From Clostridia bacterium (GTDB lineage Bacteria; Bacillota; Clostridia; Christensenellales; CAG-1252), in assembly GCA_024685775.1 (NCBI GenBank), contig JAIKVL010000006.1, forward strand, positions 1-64,000: 64,000 nucleotides of DNA, read 5' to 3'. Numbering within the stretch: the stretch's first letter is position 1; each line of letters opens with the position of its first letter. A program made the position numbers and the translations under genes. The notes under the pieces were generated by a model that ran no database searches, was not told the DNA's origin, and saw only the letters and a program-made list of their open reading frames with translations. Positions 34,414 through 46,768 of the stretch are shown here, one piece after another.

Positions 34414-36444
34414 ATGGCAAGTTTAAGTTTGAAACACATTTACAAGGTTTACGACGGCGGAGTTAAAGCCGTCAACGACTTCTGCATGGAGATCGAAGAT
34501 AAAGAGTTTATCGTTTTCGTCGGTCCTTCCGGTTGCGGAAAATCCACCACGCTCCGTATGATCGCGGGCTTGGAAGAGATCACGGCGGGCGAGCTTATGA
34601 TCGGCGACGAAGTCGTCAACGACGTCGAGCCGAAAGATCGTAACATCGCGATGGTTTTCCAAAACTACGCGTTGTATCCGCATATGACCGTTCGCGAGAA
34701 TATGGCGTTCGCTTTGAGACTCCGCAAGGATCTCTCGGAAGAGGAGATTATGGCGCGCGTCGACGAAGCGGCGAAGAAACTCGATATCGCGCAATTCTTG
34801 GAGCGTAAACCGCGCGCATTGTCCGGTGGTCAAAGACAGCGTGTTTCGCTCGGTCGCGCGATCGTCCGTAGCCCGAAAGTCTTCCTTCTCGACGAGCCGC
34901 TTTCCAACTTGGATGCGAAGCTCAGGGCGCAGATGAGGACCGAGATCAGCAAGCTTCATAAACAACTCGCGACCACCTTTATTTACGTTACCCACGATCA
35001 GGTCGAAGCGATGACGATGGGTACCCGCATCGTCGTTATGAAATTCGGCGTCGTTCAACAGATCGACACCCCGAAGAACCTCTACGATTATCCGGGCAAT
35101 AAGTTCGTCGCGGGTTTTATCGGAACTCCGCAAATGAACTTCTTCAACGCGACTTTGAAGCGCGACGGGGAAGAGATCGAGATTACTTTCGCGAACGATC
35201 GCAAGATCCGCGTTCCTCGCGAGTGCCTCGTCAAAGCGAAGAGCAAGTATTTGGACGGCAAAACCGTCGTTACGATGGGTATCCGCCCCGAAGACATCCA
35301 TTTCGAAGAGGATTTCGTCAAGGCGAACCCCAAGACCGCGCTCGATACCAACATCGGAATTATCGAAGCGCTCGGCAGCGAGTCCATCGTCTACTGCGAG
35401 CTCGATCCCGATCGCGACAGCATCTCCGACAGCGGCACCCGTATGGTCCTTAAAGTCGATCCGAGAATCACGCTTCAAATCGATCAACCGATCCGCGTCG
35501 CGCTCGATCCGACCCGCATCCATCTCTTCGATCACGATACCGAAGTCAGCATTATGCCCAGAGTTCCCGACGTCAACTTGCTGAACGGCAAGGTCGAGGG
35601 CGGCAAAGTGGACTTCGGCGGCGTAAAATTCGACCTGCCTCCCGTCTTGAACCTTGCGGACGGAAAGTATCACTTCGCGATCCCCTCGGACGCGTTCCGC
35701 TTTAACGACGAGATCCCCGAACCCGCGATCGCGGCGGGCGATCCCAAGTACGTCGTTCCGTTCGACGCGGTTCCCGCGGAGTACCAAAAGAAAGCTTTCG
35801 TCGGCGCGATCAAACCGCTCGCGCACGAAGATTTCGCTCACGCGCATATCGGCGGAAAAGTTTCGATCGAAGTGAAGAGCGTCGAGACCATCGGCAAGAC
35901 CAAGCTCCTCCGTTTCGCCTTCGGCGACGACCCCGTCTTCGCGATCGACGCGGCACAGACCCAAGAAGGGAAGACCGTTTCGACCGATATCGATTGGAAG
36001 AAAGTTTCGATCGTGGACGATTCCGGAAAAGAGATCCCCGCTTTGGCTCTTATGAACGTTTTGCACGGCAAGATGGTCAAAGAGCGCACGGGCAAAAAGG
36101 ACTTCAACTTCGGCTTGAATATCGCGGACAAGATCTTTTACAGCACCGAGTACGTCCAGCAAAAGCTCTTTAACGCGGCGGGACGCAAAGTCTTCGATAT
36201 CAAACTCGACGTCGACTTCGATCCGTATTCGGTCAAGATCGCGTCGGACGGCGTAGAAGCGAAAGTCAAGCGTGTTTCCGATTACGGAGCCGAAAGCTTC
36301 GCGACTTGCTTGGTCGGCGATCAGAAGATCAACGTCTTCCTGCGCCCCGAAGATAAGGTCAAAGAGGGCGATCAAGTCTTCCTCTCGCTCGATATCCCCG
36401 CGCTCGGGATCGTGGAAGCGGATCGCGGCATTCGCATCATCTGA
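34414..36444 (+). CDS. msmX: MsmX/UgpC-like sugar ABC ATPase with ~300-residue C-terminal extension
   Basis: 676 residues; typical members have about 360-380. The first ~240 residues are a normal CUT1 ATPase: Walker A GPSGCGKST (37-45), signature LSGGQ (136-140), Walker B FLLDEP with D160/E161, and switch THDQVEAMTM. Residues about 240-375 are the usual OB/TOBE domain (MGIRPEDIHFEED.., LFDHDTEVSI). After that come about 300 further residues, beginning PDVNLLNGKVEGGKVDFGG and ending FLSLDIPALGIVEADRGIRII, which look like one or two more OB/TOBE-like units with an insert. It should power the MalFG-like permease here and may serve others. The extra domain could carry regulation by sugar or by a PTS component, which is speculation. 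Confidence 0.85.
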   Translation: MASLSLKHIYKVYDGGVKAVNDFCMEIEDKEFIVFVGPSGCGKSTTLRMIAGLEEITAGELMIGDEVVNDVEPKDRNIAMVFQNYALYPHMTVRENMAFALRLRKDLSEEEIMARVDEAAKKLDIAQFLERKPRALSGGQRQRVSLGRAIVRSPKVFLLDEPLSNLDAKLRAQMRTEISKLHKQLATTFIYVTHDQVEAMTMGTRIVVMKFGVVQQIDTPKNLYDYPGNKFVAGFIGTPQMNFFNATLKRDGEEIEITFANDRKIRVPRECLVKAKSKYLDGKTVVTMGIRPEDIHFEEDFVKANPKTALDTNIGIIEALGSESIVYCELDPDRDSISDSGTRMVLKVDPRITLQIDQPIRVALDPTRIHLFDHDTEVSIMPRVPDVNLLNGKVEGGKVDFGGVKFDLPPVLNLADGKYHFAIPSDAFRFNDEIPEPAIAAGDPKYVVPFDAVPAEYQKKAFVGAIKPLAHEDFAHAHIGGKVSIEVKSVETIGKTKLLRFAFGDDPVFAIDAAQTQEGKTVSTDIDWKKVSIVDDSGKEIPALALMNVLHGKMVKERTGKKDFNFGLNIADKIFYSTEYVQQKLFNAAGRKVFDIKLDVDFDPYSVKIASDGVEAKVKRVSDYGAESFATCLVGDQKINVFLRPEDKVKEGDQVFLSLDIPALGIVEADRGIRII

Positions 36445-36478
36445 TCGGAAGGTCTTCGGATCTTTTGAAGAAAACGAC

Positions 36479-36511
36479 GGGCGACGCTTACGGGCGTCGC
36501 CCTTGTTTTTT
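36479..36511 (+). terminator. Terminator of the glucan utilisation operon
   Basis: GGGCGACGC (36479-36487) pairs with GCGTCGCCC (36494-36502), then TTGTTTTTT. It lies 35 bases after the ATPase stop and is the first strong terminator in the plus direction since 13.2 kb. Confidence 0.9.
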
Positions 36512-36585
36512 AAGAGTTTTCGCTTTTTGAAAGGGGAAAATAAAAAGAAATCTTCTCTCGCGCGGGCGCGCGCGATAAAAAACGT

Positions 36586-36614
36586 TTAACAAATCGCGTT
36601 TTTGGTGATATAAT
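36586..36614 (+). promoter_or_regulatory. Sigma-A promoter placing transcription start at the ATG
   Basis: TTAACA (36586-36591), 17 bases, TATAAT (36609-36614). Only seven bases separate the -10 box from the ATG at 36622, so the message should be leaderless or nearly so; no ribosome site is present. Likely drives the PH-like gene and the atp operon. Confidence 0.7.
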
Positions 36615-36621
36615 TTATGAT

Positions 36622-37095
36622 ATGAAAAAGTTCCGTTATGCTTTTCCGATTCCGGCTTACGTCGTGTATGCGCTGCTTTTATTGCTCAGCGCGGTTTCCG
36701 TCTTGTTTGCCGCGTTGCGTCTCGGAAACGCGGGCGGTTTCTTTTCCGTCTATCCCGTGTCGGACGTTTTGAGCATCGTCGTCTTTTCGATCGCGATCCT
36801 CGCCGTTCTGTGGTTGTCGCTTTTTTCGAATTACGCGTTCTCGGGCGATACGTTCGTCTTTACGCGTTTGTTTTTGAAAAAGCGCGTGAATCGGCAGGAT
36901 ATCATCAAACTTGTGACCGATGAAGAGAGCGGCGTTTCCGCGCTCTATTATTACGGATCCGTACCGGGGGAAAGAAACGTGGATTTTCTCGTCGTTTGCG
37001 TCGGGAAAGGGAAGCGCGAGGCGTTTGAACGCGCGCTTCGCGAGTTTAAGAGTGATATCGTGATCGAATCCAATCCGAAAGGGCAAGCGGATTGA
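36622..37095 (+). CDS. Small membrane protein with PH-like domain, in the atpI position
   Basis: 157 residues. Two membrane helices (about 10-30 and 46-68) are followed by a cytoplasmic beta-rich part, NYAFSGDTFVFTRLFLKKRV..QDIIKLVTDEESGVSALYYY, with the look of bacterial PH-like (YdbS/YcxB-type) domains. It does not resemble AtpI, although it occupies the place, 25 bases before atpB, where AtpI often lies, and appears to share the atp transcript. No function can be assigned. The start is the only ATG that fits and has no ribosome site. Confidence 0.6.
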   Translation: MKKFRYAFPIPAYVVYALLLLLSAVSVLFAALRLGNAGGFFSVYPVSDVLSIVVFSIAILAVLWLSLFSNYAFSGDTFVFTRLFLKKRVNRQDIIKLVTDEESGVSALYYYGSVPGERNVDFLVVCVGKGKREAFERALREFKSDIVIESNPKGQAD

Positions 37096-37120
37096 TCAAA
37101 GGGCGCGATCGAGGAGTGCT

Positions 37121-37834
37121 ATGACAAATATTCTTGCGGCGTCGCTTGGCGAAAAAATGAGGGAAGCATTGCTTCCGGAAAACGTTAAATTTCTCGGAAT
37201 GAACGTCAATCCGAGTTTTTTCACGTCACTGATCATTGCGGGCGTCTTGATTCTTTTCGCCGTAATCGTCCGCGTGTTTGTCGTCCCTCGTTTTAAGGAC
37301 GTTCCCGGTAAATTCCAAAGCATTCTCGAATCCATCGTCCTTATGTTTGACAAAATGAACGAAACGGAAAGCGACGCGCGCGCGTTTATGGGCGCGTACG
37401 TCTTTTCCGCCGCGGCGTATATCTTCCTCGGAACGATGGTCGAGCTCATCGGTCTTCGCCCCGTTATGGGCGATCTGAACGCTTGTTTGGCGCTTTCGCT
37501 CTTTACCTATTTCCTGATCCTTTTCTTCGGGATCAAGGCGAACGGCGTAAAGGGCGGGCTCGGCGCGCTGAAAGATATCACCGTTCCGATCTCGATGTCC
37601 TTCCGTTTGTTCGGAAGTATTTCCAGCGGGCTTTTGATTACGGAGCTCGTCTATAATTATATTTTCCTGTCTTTCGGTCTTCCGGTGATCGTCGGCGTCT
37701 TGTTTACTTGCTTCCACGCGCTTATTCAAGCCTACGTCTTCGCGATCCTTTCTTCTCTCTTCGTGGGGGAAGCGGCGGTGCCGTCTGTCAAATCCAAGAA
37801 AAGTAAAAAGCAAAGCGACGAAACCGTCGCTTGA
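37121..37834 (+). CDS. atpB: ATP synthase F0 subunit a
   Basis: 237 residues, five or six membrane helices. It carries the half-channels for the translocated ion; the essential arginine lies in SMSFRLFGSISSG, here with serine replacing the asparagine of the usual RLFGN. The last helix, FHALIQAYVFAILSSLF, is typical (QAYVF). The basic tail KSKKSKKQ is short. GAGGAG lies before the ATG. First core gene of the atp operon in the order a-c-b-(delta C-terminus+alpha)-gamma-beta-epsilon. Confidence 0.92.
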   Translation: MTNILAASLGEKMREALLPENVKFLGMNVNPSFFTSLIIAGVLILFAVIVRVFVVPRFKDVPGKFQSILESIVLMFDKMNETESDARAFMGAYVFSAAAYIFLGTMVELIGLRPVMGDLNACLALSLFTYFLILFFGIKANGVKGGLGALKDITVPISMSFRLFGSISSGLLITELVYNYIFLSFGLPVIVGVLFTCFHALIQAYVFAILSSLFVGEAAVPSVKSKKSKKQSDETVA

Positions 37835-37842
37835 AGGAGTGA

Positions 37843-38109
<267 letters not shown>

Positions 38110-38121
38110 GAGGGCGGATTC

Positions 38122-38622
38122 ATGATCGTATCGGACGCAATTCTCGGATTGGATCTCATCAAGTTTCTTTTGCATCTTTTGAATTTTGCGATCCTCTTCG
38201 TCTGCCTTTGGCTGATCCTTTATAAGCCCGTGATGAAATCCATACGGGCGCGTCAGGATCGGATCCGCGCGGAGAAAGAAGAGACGGAGCGCAATTTGAA
38301 AGAGTCCGAAGAAGCGAAAGAGCAGGCGGAGACCCGCTTGAAAGAGCTTCAAAGCGAGATCGAATCGAAAAAGAAAGAAGCGGAAAAAGCCGCTGCGGAA
38401 AAGTATGAAGCAGTCGTAAACGAAGCTTCCGCGCGCGCTGCGGAGATCGTTAAGGACGCGGAAAACCGCGCGACGATCCAAGCGAATAAAGCGATCGAGA
38501 GCGCGAAAAGCGATATCAAAGACATTGCCGTTTCTCTTGCGGAAAGCATTCTCGACGACAAGATCAAAGACGTTGACGATAAGATGATCGAAAACGCGAT
38601 CAAGGACTGGCGGAATGAATAA
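38122..38622 (+). CDS. atpF: ATP synthase F0 subunit b
   Basis: 166 residues: one N-terminal membrane helix (LIKFLLHLLNFAILFVCLWL) and a long charged, Ala/Glu/Lys-rich helix that dimerises as the peripheral stalk. The C-terminus, with AESILDDKIKDVDDKMIENA, is where delta would normally bind. It overlaps the next gene by eight bases; that gene begins with the delta C-terminal domain rather than a full delta subunit. Confidence 0.92.
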   Translation: MIVSDAILGLDLIKFLLHLLNFAILFVCLWLILYKPVMKSIRARQDRIRAEKEETERNLKESEEAKEQAETRLKELQSEIESKKKEAEKAAAEKYEAVVNEASARAAEIVKDAENRATIQANKAIESAKSDIKDIAVSLAESILDDKIKDVDDKMIENAIKDWRNE

Positions 38623-40326
38623 ATTCGTCGTAACGAGCGCAAAAGAATTAACCGCCGAGCAAAAGAAGAAGATCGCGGTGGAACTGAAAGCGGAACTTTC
38701 TTCCGTTTCTTTTGCCGTAGACGAAGCGTTGATCGGCGGTATCGTGATTTCCGACGGAGAAAAAATTCTCGACGCATCCGTTAAAAGCAAGCTCGAAAGC
38801 GCGTCGAAAGCGGCGGGAAAGAATCTGTACGGAAAGCCCCTCGATCATATTCTCAAAGACTTAAAGAGGGAATTCCGTTCCTTCGAAGGAGAGAATAAGA
38901 AGTTTTCCGCGGGCGTGATCCGTTCGGTTTCGGACGGCGTCATTTTCGTGGACGGCTTGCAAGACGCAAAGATCAGCGAACTTTTGCTGATTGCGGACGA
39001 GTACTTCGCGATGGTGATGAACCTTTCGGAGGGTTCGGTCGGCGCGATCCTGTTGACGGGGATGACCAAAGTTCGCGCCGGGGATTTCGCCGTAACGACC
39101 GGTCGCATCGTCACCGTTCCCGTCGGCGAAGCGCTTCTCGGAAGAGTCGTTGACCCTCTCGGTTCTCCGTTGGACGGAAAGGGCGAGATCGCCGCGTCGG
39201 GTTTTCGCAGAGCGGAATCTCCCGCGCCCGGAATCTTCGACAGAAAGAAAGTCGATCAGCCTTTGTACACCGGCGTAAAGACGGTGGATTCGATCATTCC
39301 GATCGGAAAAGGGCAGCGCGAGCTTGTGATCGGAGACAGACAAACCGGAAAGACCGCTCTTTGTTTGGATGCGATCTTGAATCAAAAAAGGAAAGGCGTC
39401 TATTGCGTCTACGTCGCGATCGGGCAGAAGACGACGACCGTGGCGGACGTCATCAAGCGTTTAAAAGAGTACGGCGCGATGGATTATACCATCGTCGTCA
39501 GCGCGACCGCATCGGACAGTGCGCCGCTTCAATATATCGCCCCCTACACGGCGACCGCGATGGCGGAAGAGTTTATGCGAAACGGGAAGGACGTCTTGAT
39601 CGTGTACGACGATCTGTCCAAACACGCCGTCGCTTATCGAACGATCTCGCTTCTTTTGAAGCGTCCCGCCGGGCGCGAAGCGTTCCCGGGAGACGTCTTT
39701 TATATTCATTCGCGTCTGTTGGAGCGTTCCGCCGCGCTGAATGAAAAGGCGGGCGGCGGTTCTTTGACCGCGCTTCCGATCATCGAGACGCTCGGATCGG
39801 ATATTTCCGCATATATTCCTACGAACGTGATCTCGATCACGGACGGTCAGATCTTCCTTGAAAGCGAACTTTTCCATTCGGGCGTTCGCCCGGCGGTAAA
39901 CGTCGGACTTTCCGTTTCCCGCGTGGGCGGCAGCGCGCAATGCGCCGCGATCCGCAAGGTCTCGAAGGGGTTGAAACTCGATCTCGCGCGCTATCGCGAA
40001 ATGGCGGTGTTTACTCAGTTCGGCGCGGACGTTGACGAGGATACCAAAGAGGTCTTGGATAAAGGCGTAAAACTGACGAATATGCTGATCCAGCCGCAAT
40101 TCCGTCCGTACTCGATGACGGACGAGGCTTTGGAAATCTATTTGACGAGCAAAGGCGCGATGAAGTACGTCGCTCCGAATAAGGTCCGCGAAAAATTGGA
40201 CGAGCTTTTGTATAAGATCAAGTCCGAGCATCCGTCCGTCGTTTCTTCGATCGAGGAAACGGGCGATCTTTCGGACGAAGCGATCCGCGTCCTCGACGAG
40301 GCGATCGCGTCGGTCGGAGAAGAAAA

Positions 40327-40330
<4 letters not shown>
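38615..40330 (+). CDS. atpA: ATP synthase alpha subunit fused to a delta C-terminal domain
   Basis: 571 residues, against about 500 for normal alpha. Residues 1-70 (SAKELTAEQKKKIAVELKAE.., VDEALIGGIVISDGEKILDASVKSKLES) match the C-terminal domain of delta (atpH), including the hallmark ALIGGIVI..D.SV..KL. The N-terminal helical bundle of delta, about 105 residues, is absent, and no separate atpH exists between atpF and here. From about 73 onward the protein is ordinary alpha: GVIRSVSDGVIFVDGL, P-loop GDRQTGKT (240-247), and SRVGGSAQ near 430. It is open without frameshift and overlaps atpF and atpG. The fusion would put three delta-like domains on each F1. ATG with weak upstream site inside atpF. 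Confidence 0.9.
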
Positions 40331-42913
<2,583 letters not shown>

Positions 42914-42941
42914 TACGCAAGTTTTTTGAAAAGGAGAGTTT

Positions 42942-45182
42942 ATGAAATTTTACGGTCCTTCTTATTTGTTACGCGGACGTATCGTCGGAAAAGACGAACT
43001 CGCCGAAGGCGGTTTTTCGCAAAAAGACGTGGACGAGGCTTACACCGGAACGATCGCGTATTCGATTTTGAACGCGCATAGTCTCGGCGGCGCGGAAAAA
43101 GGCAAAGTTCTGAATATCAAATTCGACGCGCTTGCGTCTCACGATATTACCTACGTCGGCATCATTCAAACGGCGAAAGCCAGCGGTTTGACGAAGTTCC
43201 CGATCCCCTACGTCTTGACGAACTGCCACAATTCGCTTTGCGCGGTCGGCGGAACGATCAACGAGGACGATCACCTCTTCGGGCTTTCCGCGGCGAAAAA
43301 GTACGGCGGCGTTTTCGTCCCCGCGCATCAAGCTGTCATCCACAGCTATATGCGCGAATGCTACGCAAAATGCGGCGCGATGATCCTCGGAAGCGACAGC
43401 CACACGCGTTACGGCGCGCTCGGAACGATGGCGGTCGGCGAGGGCGGTCCCGAACTCGTCAAGCAACTCCTTTCGATGACCTACGACGTAAAATATCCCG
43501 AAGTCGTCGCTGTAATCTTGAAAGGCGCGCCGAGAAGGGGCGTCGGTCCTCACGACGTCGCGATCTCGATCATCGGCGAAGTCTTCAAAAAAGGTCTCGT
43601 GAAGAATAAGATCATGGAATTTATCGGCGAAGGCGTCGAGAATCTTTCCGTCGAATACAGAAACGGGATCGACGTTATGACGACCGAGACCGCCTGCCTC
43701 TCTTCCGTCTGGCAGACCGACTATAAAGTCAAAGAGTATATGGCGATCCGCGGCAGAGCGGACGATTATAAAAAGCTCCAACCCAAAGATCTCGCTTTTT
43801 ACGACGGCGTCATCGAGATCGACCTTTCCGAGATCGAGCCGATGATCGCGCTTCCGTTCCATCCGTCGAACGCGTATAAGCTCCGCGATCTCATCGATAA
43901 TCCCGGCGATATTCTTTCCGAAGCATCCGATAATATCAACGAACTTCTCGGCGGTAAAGTCAAAATGGATCTTACGAAAAAGATCAAAGGCGGGAAAGTT
44001 CGCGTGGAGCAAGCCGTAATCGCGGGATGCGCGGGCGGTACTTACGATAATATCGTCGAGAGCGCGAATATTTTGAAAGGGAAGAATATCGGAAACGGCG
44101 AATTTACTTTGAGCGTCTATCCCGGAAGCCAGCCCGTCTTTACCGAACTTGTAAATAACGGCAGCATCGCGACGCTTATGAAAGCGGGTGCTTCGATCCG
44201 TTCTTGTTTCTGCGGTCCGTGCTTCGGCGCGGGCGACGTCCCCGCAAACGATTGTTTGAGCATTCGCCACACGACGCGCAATTTCGAGAGTCGCGAAGGT
44301 TCCAAGCCCCTCGAAGGGCAGATTTCCGCAGTCGCGTTGATGGATGCGCGCAGCATTGCCGCGACGGCGGCGAACGGAGGCGTCTTGACGAGCGCGCTCG
44401 ATCTCGATTACGACGCGCAGATCCCCCCGTATCAACACGACGACAGCTCCTATAAGAGCCGCGTCTATAACGGATTCGGAAAAGCCGATCCTTCCGCTCC
44501 TTTGCGTTACGGTCCGAATATCGCCGATTGGCCGAAGATCGAGGCGCTTGCGGATAACGCGATCTATAAGATCGCCGCGGTCATCAACGATCCCGTTACG
44601 ACGACGGACGAACTTATCCCCTCGGGTGAAACCTCTTCTTACAGAAGCAACCCGCTTCGCCTTGCTCAGTTCGCGTTGTCGCGCAAAGTCCCCGAGTACG
44701 TCGGAAGATGCAAGGAGATCAAAAATGATTCCGATCTTTATCTTTCCCAAGGCGAAATTCCCGAATCGTATAAAAAAGCCGTCGAACTTGCCGGTAAAGA
44801 TCTCGTCGGATCGATGCAGATCGCGAGCGCGATCTTTGCGGTCAAACCCGGCGACGGAAGCGCGAGAGAGCAGGCGGCGAGTTGCCAAAGAGTCCTCGGC
44901 GGCGGCGCGAATTTCTCGCGTGAGTACGCAACGAAGCGTTACAGAAGCAATTTGATCAACTGGGGTATGATCCCGTTTATCACGAAGGAGAATTTCGAGG
45001 TCGGCGATATCGTCATTGTTCCGAACGTAAAAGAAAAGCTTCTTTCGGATTCGACCTTTACGATCCGTATCGTTCGCGGTGATTCCGTCATCGAAGGAGA
45101 AGCGTCGGTCGATAAGCTGACGCAGGATGAAAAGACGATCATTAAAGAAGGTTGCCTGATCAACTATTACGCGAAGAGGTAA
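42942..45182 (+). CDS. Aconitase-family hydratase (YbhJ-like)
   Basis: 746 residues. Iron-sulfur cluster cysteines are visible in the pattern of the family: TETACLSS near 248 and [12 protein letters not shown] near 425. [20 protein letters not shown] is a conserved substrate-side motif, and [20 protein letters not shown] is the swivel-domain arginine segment. It aligns better with the clostridial hydratase/YbhJ group than with classical AcnA or the LeuC/LeuD pair, so a citrate-isocitrate role is possible but not proven. GAAAAGGAGAG precedes the ATG. It may be read through from the atp operon. Confidence 0.8.
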   Translation: MKFYGPSYLLRGRIVGKDELAEGGFSQKDVDEAYTGTIAYSILNAHSLGGAEKGKVLNIKFDALASHDITYVGIIQTAKASGLTKFPIPYVLTNCHNSLCAVGGTINEDDHLFGLSAAKKYGGVFVPAHQAVIHSYMRECYAKCGAMILGSDSHTRYGALGTMAVGEGGPELVKQLLSMTYDVKYPEVVAVILKGAPRRGVGPHDVAISIIGEVFKKGLVKNKIMEFIGEGVENLSVEYRNGIDVMTTETACLSSVWQTDYKVKEYMAIRGRADDYKKLQPKDLAFYDGVIEIDLSEIEPMIALPFHPSNAYKLRDLIDNPGDILSEASDNINELLGGKVKMDLTKKIKGGKVRVEQAVIAGCAGGTYDNIVESANILKGKNIGNGEFTLSVYPGSQPVFTELVNNGSIATLMKAGASIRSCFCGPCFGAGDVPANDCLSIRHTTRNFESREGSKPLEGQISAVALMDARSIAATAANGGVLTSALDLDYDAQIPPYQHDDSSYKSRVYNGFGKADPSAPLRYGPNIADWPKIEALADNAIYKIAAVINDPVTTTDELIPSGETSSYRSNPLRLAQFALSRKVPEYVGRCKEIKNDSDLYLSQGEIPESYKKAVELAGKDLVGSMQIASAIFAVKPGDGSAREQAASCQRVLGGGANFSREYATKRYRSNLINWGMIPFITKENFEVGDIVIVPNVKEKLLSDSTFTIRIVRGDSVIEGEASVDKLTQDEKTIIKEGCLINYYAKR

Positions 45183-45213
45183 GTTTTTTCTTTCCGCCGC
45201 ATAGAATAGCGGT

Positions 45214-46239
45214 ATGAAAGTCAAGATCAACCTGAAAGCGATCGAACGCAATCTGAATGCTTTGCGGCTTGCCTTTGGTAAGCCGCTTATTTTTATGTGT
45301 AAAGCGGACGCGTACGGTCACGGTTTGGCGCGCGTCGTTCGCTCGGTTTCCGCGGAAGGTTACGGCGTGGCGACCGAAGAAGAGGGCGTCGTCGTCCGTT
45401 CTCTTACGAATGCGCCCGTTTACGTTACCGCGCCGAGAAAAGAGAACGTCGCGTTGCTTCGCGGGTTCGACCTGATTGCGCTCGTCGGGGAACCGACGCT
45501 TGCGGCGGCGTTGGTCGAAGCGGGGGTGAAGCGATGCCATATCAAAGTGAACAGCGGAATGAATCGTCTCGGGTTTTCTTCGCCCGAAGAGTCGGCAGCG
45601 GCGGCGGATAAACTGATCTCGGGCGGCGTCCGCGTCGAGGGCGTTTGCACGCATTACAAAAGCACCGACGAAGGGGATCGGCGAAAACAAAACGCCGTTT
45701 TCGAAAAATGCGTTTCGGCTGTTCGGGAAAAGGCGCTCTCTCTCGGCTTGTTTTCTCCGATTTTTACGCACGTTACGGGCGGCGGCTCGGTCGAAACTGC
45801 GGACGCTTGTCGGGTCGGACTCGCCTGTTACGGGTACGGCGACGGGCTGAACGTTCCGCTTGAAAAAGCGATGCGGGTGGAAAGCGAGATCTTAGCCGTA
45901 AAGGAGATCAGGCGCGGGCAAACGCTCGGATACAATGCTTTTCGCGCGCGCGAAAACCTCGTCGCCTGCACCGTTCTCGGAGGATATGCGGACGGGATCG
46001 ATCGATCGGAAAAGGGAAGGTGCGTTCTCGTCGGCGGGGCAAAGGCTCGAATTGCCGCCGTCTGTATGGACAGTTTCGAAATCGTTACGCATCGTCTTGA
46101 CTTGAAAGCGGGGCGGCGTGTTATAATAATGTCCGACGCGATCGACGCGAATTATATCGCGAAAAGCCGAGGAACGATCCCTTACGAAGTCCTCGTCGGC
46201 TATGACCGACCGCGCGCGGAATACCTGTATGACGGATAA
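45214..46239 (+). CDS. alr: Alanine racemase
   Basis: 341 residues. The PLP lysine lies in FMCKADAYGHGL near 28; the second active-site tyrosine sits in the C-terminal beta domain near TLGYNAFRARE. It interconverts L- and D-alanine for peptidoglycan. Slightly short of the usual 370-390. TAGAAT ends six bases before the ATG, hinting at a leaderless message, but no good -35 box accompanies it. The end overlaps the next gene. Confidence 0.88.
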   Translation: MKVKINLKAIERNLNALRLAFGKPLIFMCKADAYGHGLARVVRSVSAEGYGVATEEEGVVVRSLTNAPVYVTAPRKENVALLRGFDLIALVGEPTLAAALVEAGVKRCHIKVNSGMNRLGFSSPEESAAAADKLISGGVRVEGVCTHYKSTDEGDRRKQNAVFEKCVSAVREKALSLGLFSPIFTHVTGGGSVETADACRVGLACYGYGDGLNVPLEKAMRVESEILAVKEIRRGQTLGYNAFRARENLVACTVLGGYADGIDRSEKGRCVLVGGAKARIAAVCMDSFEIVTHRLDLKAGRRVIIMSDAIDANYIAKSRGTIPYEVLVGYDRPRAEYLYDG

Positions 46240-46768
46240 AAAGGCGCAAAGAAAGATCGTAAAAGAAAGGCTTGCCGCTTTGACGGAAGCGGAAAAACGC
46301 TCGTTCGGGCAGAGGATCGCGGAAGCGGCGATCGCGGACGAAACCTTTTTTCGCGCGAAACGCGTTTTCGTCTTTCGTTCGATGACGGACGAGCCCGACA
46401 CTTTGCCGATCATCGCCGCCGCGCTTTCTCTCGGGAAAGAGGTTTTTCTTCCTCGGATCGAAGGCGACGAGATGTTTTTGATCCCGTATGATAAAGATTC
46501 CGAGATGCGCCCGAATCGTTACGGGATCGAAGAGCCGCAGGGCGCGCCCTATCTCGGAAAAGTCGATCTCGCGTTCGTTCCCCTTCTCGGGTTCGACGGA
46601 TCGCGCCGTCGTCTCGGAAGAGGAAAGGGGTATTACGATCGTTTTTTGTCGTCTTTCGAGGGCGTTTCCGTCGCGCTTGCATTTTCGACGCAGGAGCTTT
46701 CCGAGGTCGAATTCGATCCTTGGGATAAAAAGCCCGATCGCATCCTTACGGAGAAAGGAAGAATATGA
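46229..46768 (+). CDS. 5-formyltetrahydrofolate cyclo-ligase
   Basis: 179 residues from the ATG at 46229 (MTDKKAQRKIVKERLAALT); an in-frame ATG at 46202 adds nine residues with no better ribosome site. Family signs: basic N-terminus with the ERLAALTEAEKRSFGQRI helix, NRYGIEEPQG, and the nucleotide-binding GFDGSRRRLGRGKGYYDRFL. Converts 5-formyl-THF to 5,10-methenyl-THF using ATP. Overlaps alr upstream and rsmD downstream. Confidence 0.88.
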   Translation: MTDKKAQRKIVKERLAALTEAEKRSFGQRIAEAAIADETFFRAKRVFVFRSMTDEPDTLPIIAAALSLGKEVFLPRIEGDEMFLIPYDKDSEMRPNRYGIEEPQGAPYLGKVDLAFVPLLGFDGSRRRLGRGKGYYDRFLSSFEGVSVALAFSTQELSEVEFDPWDKKPDRILTEKGRI

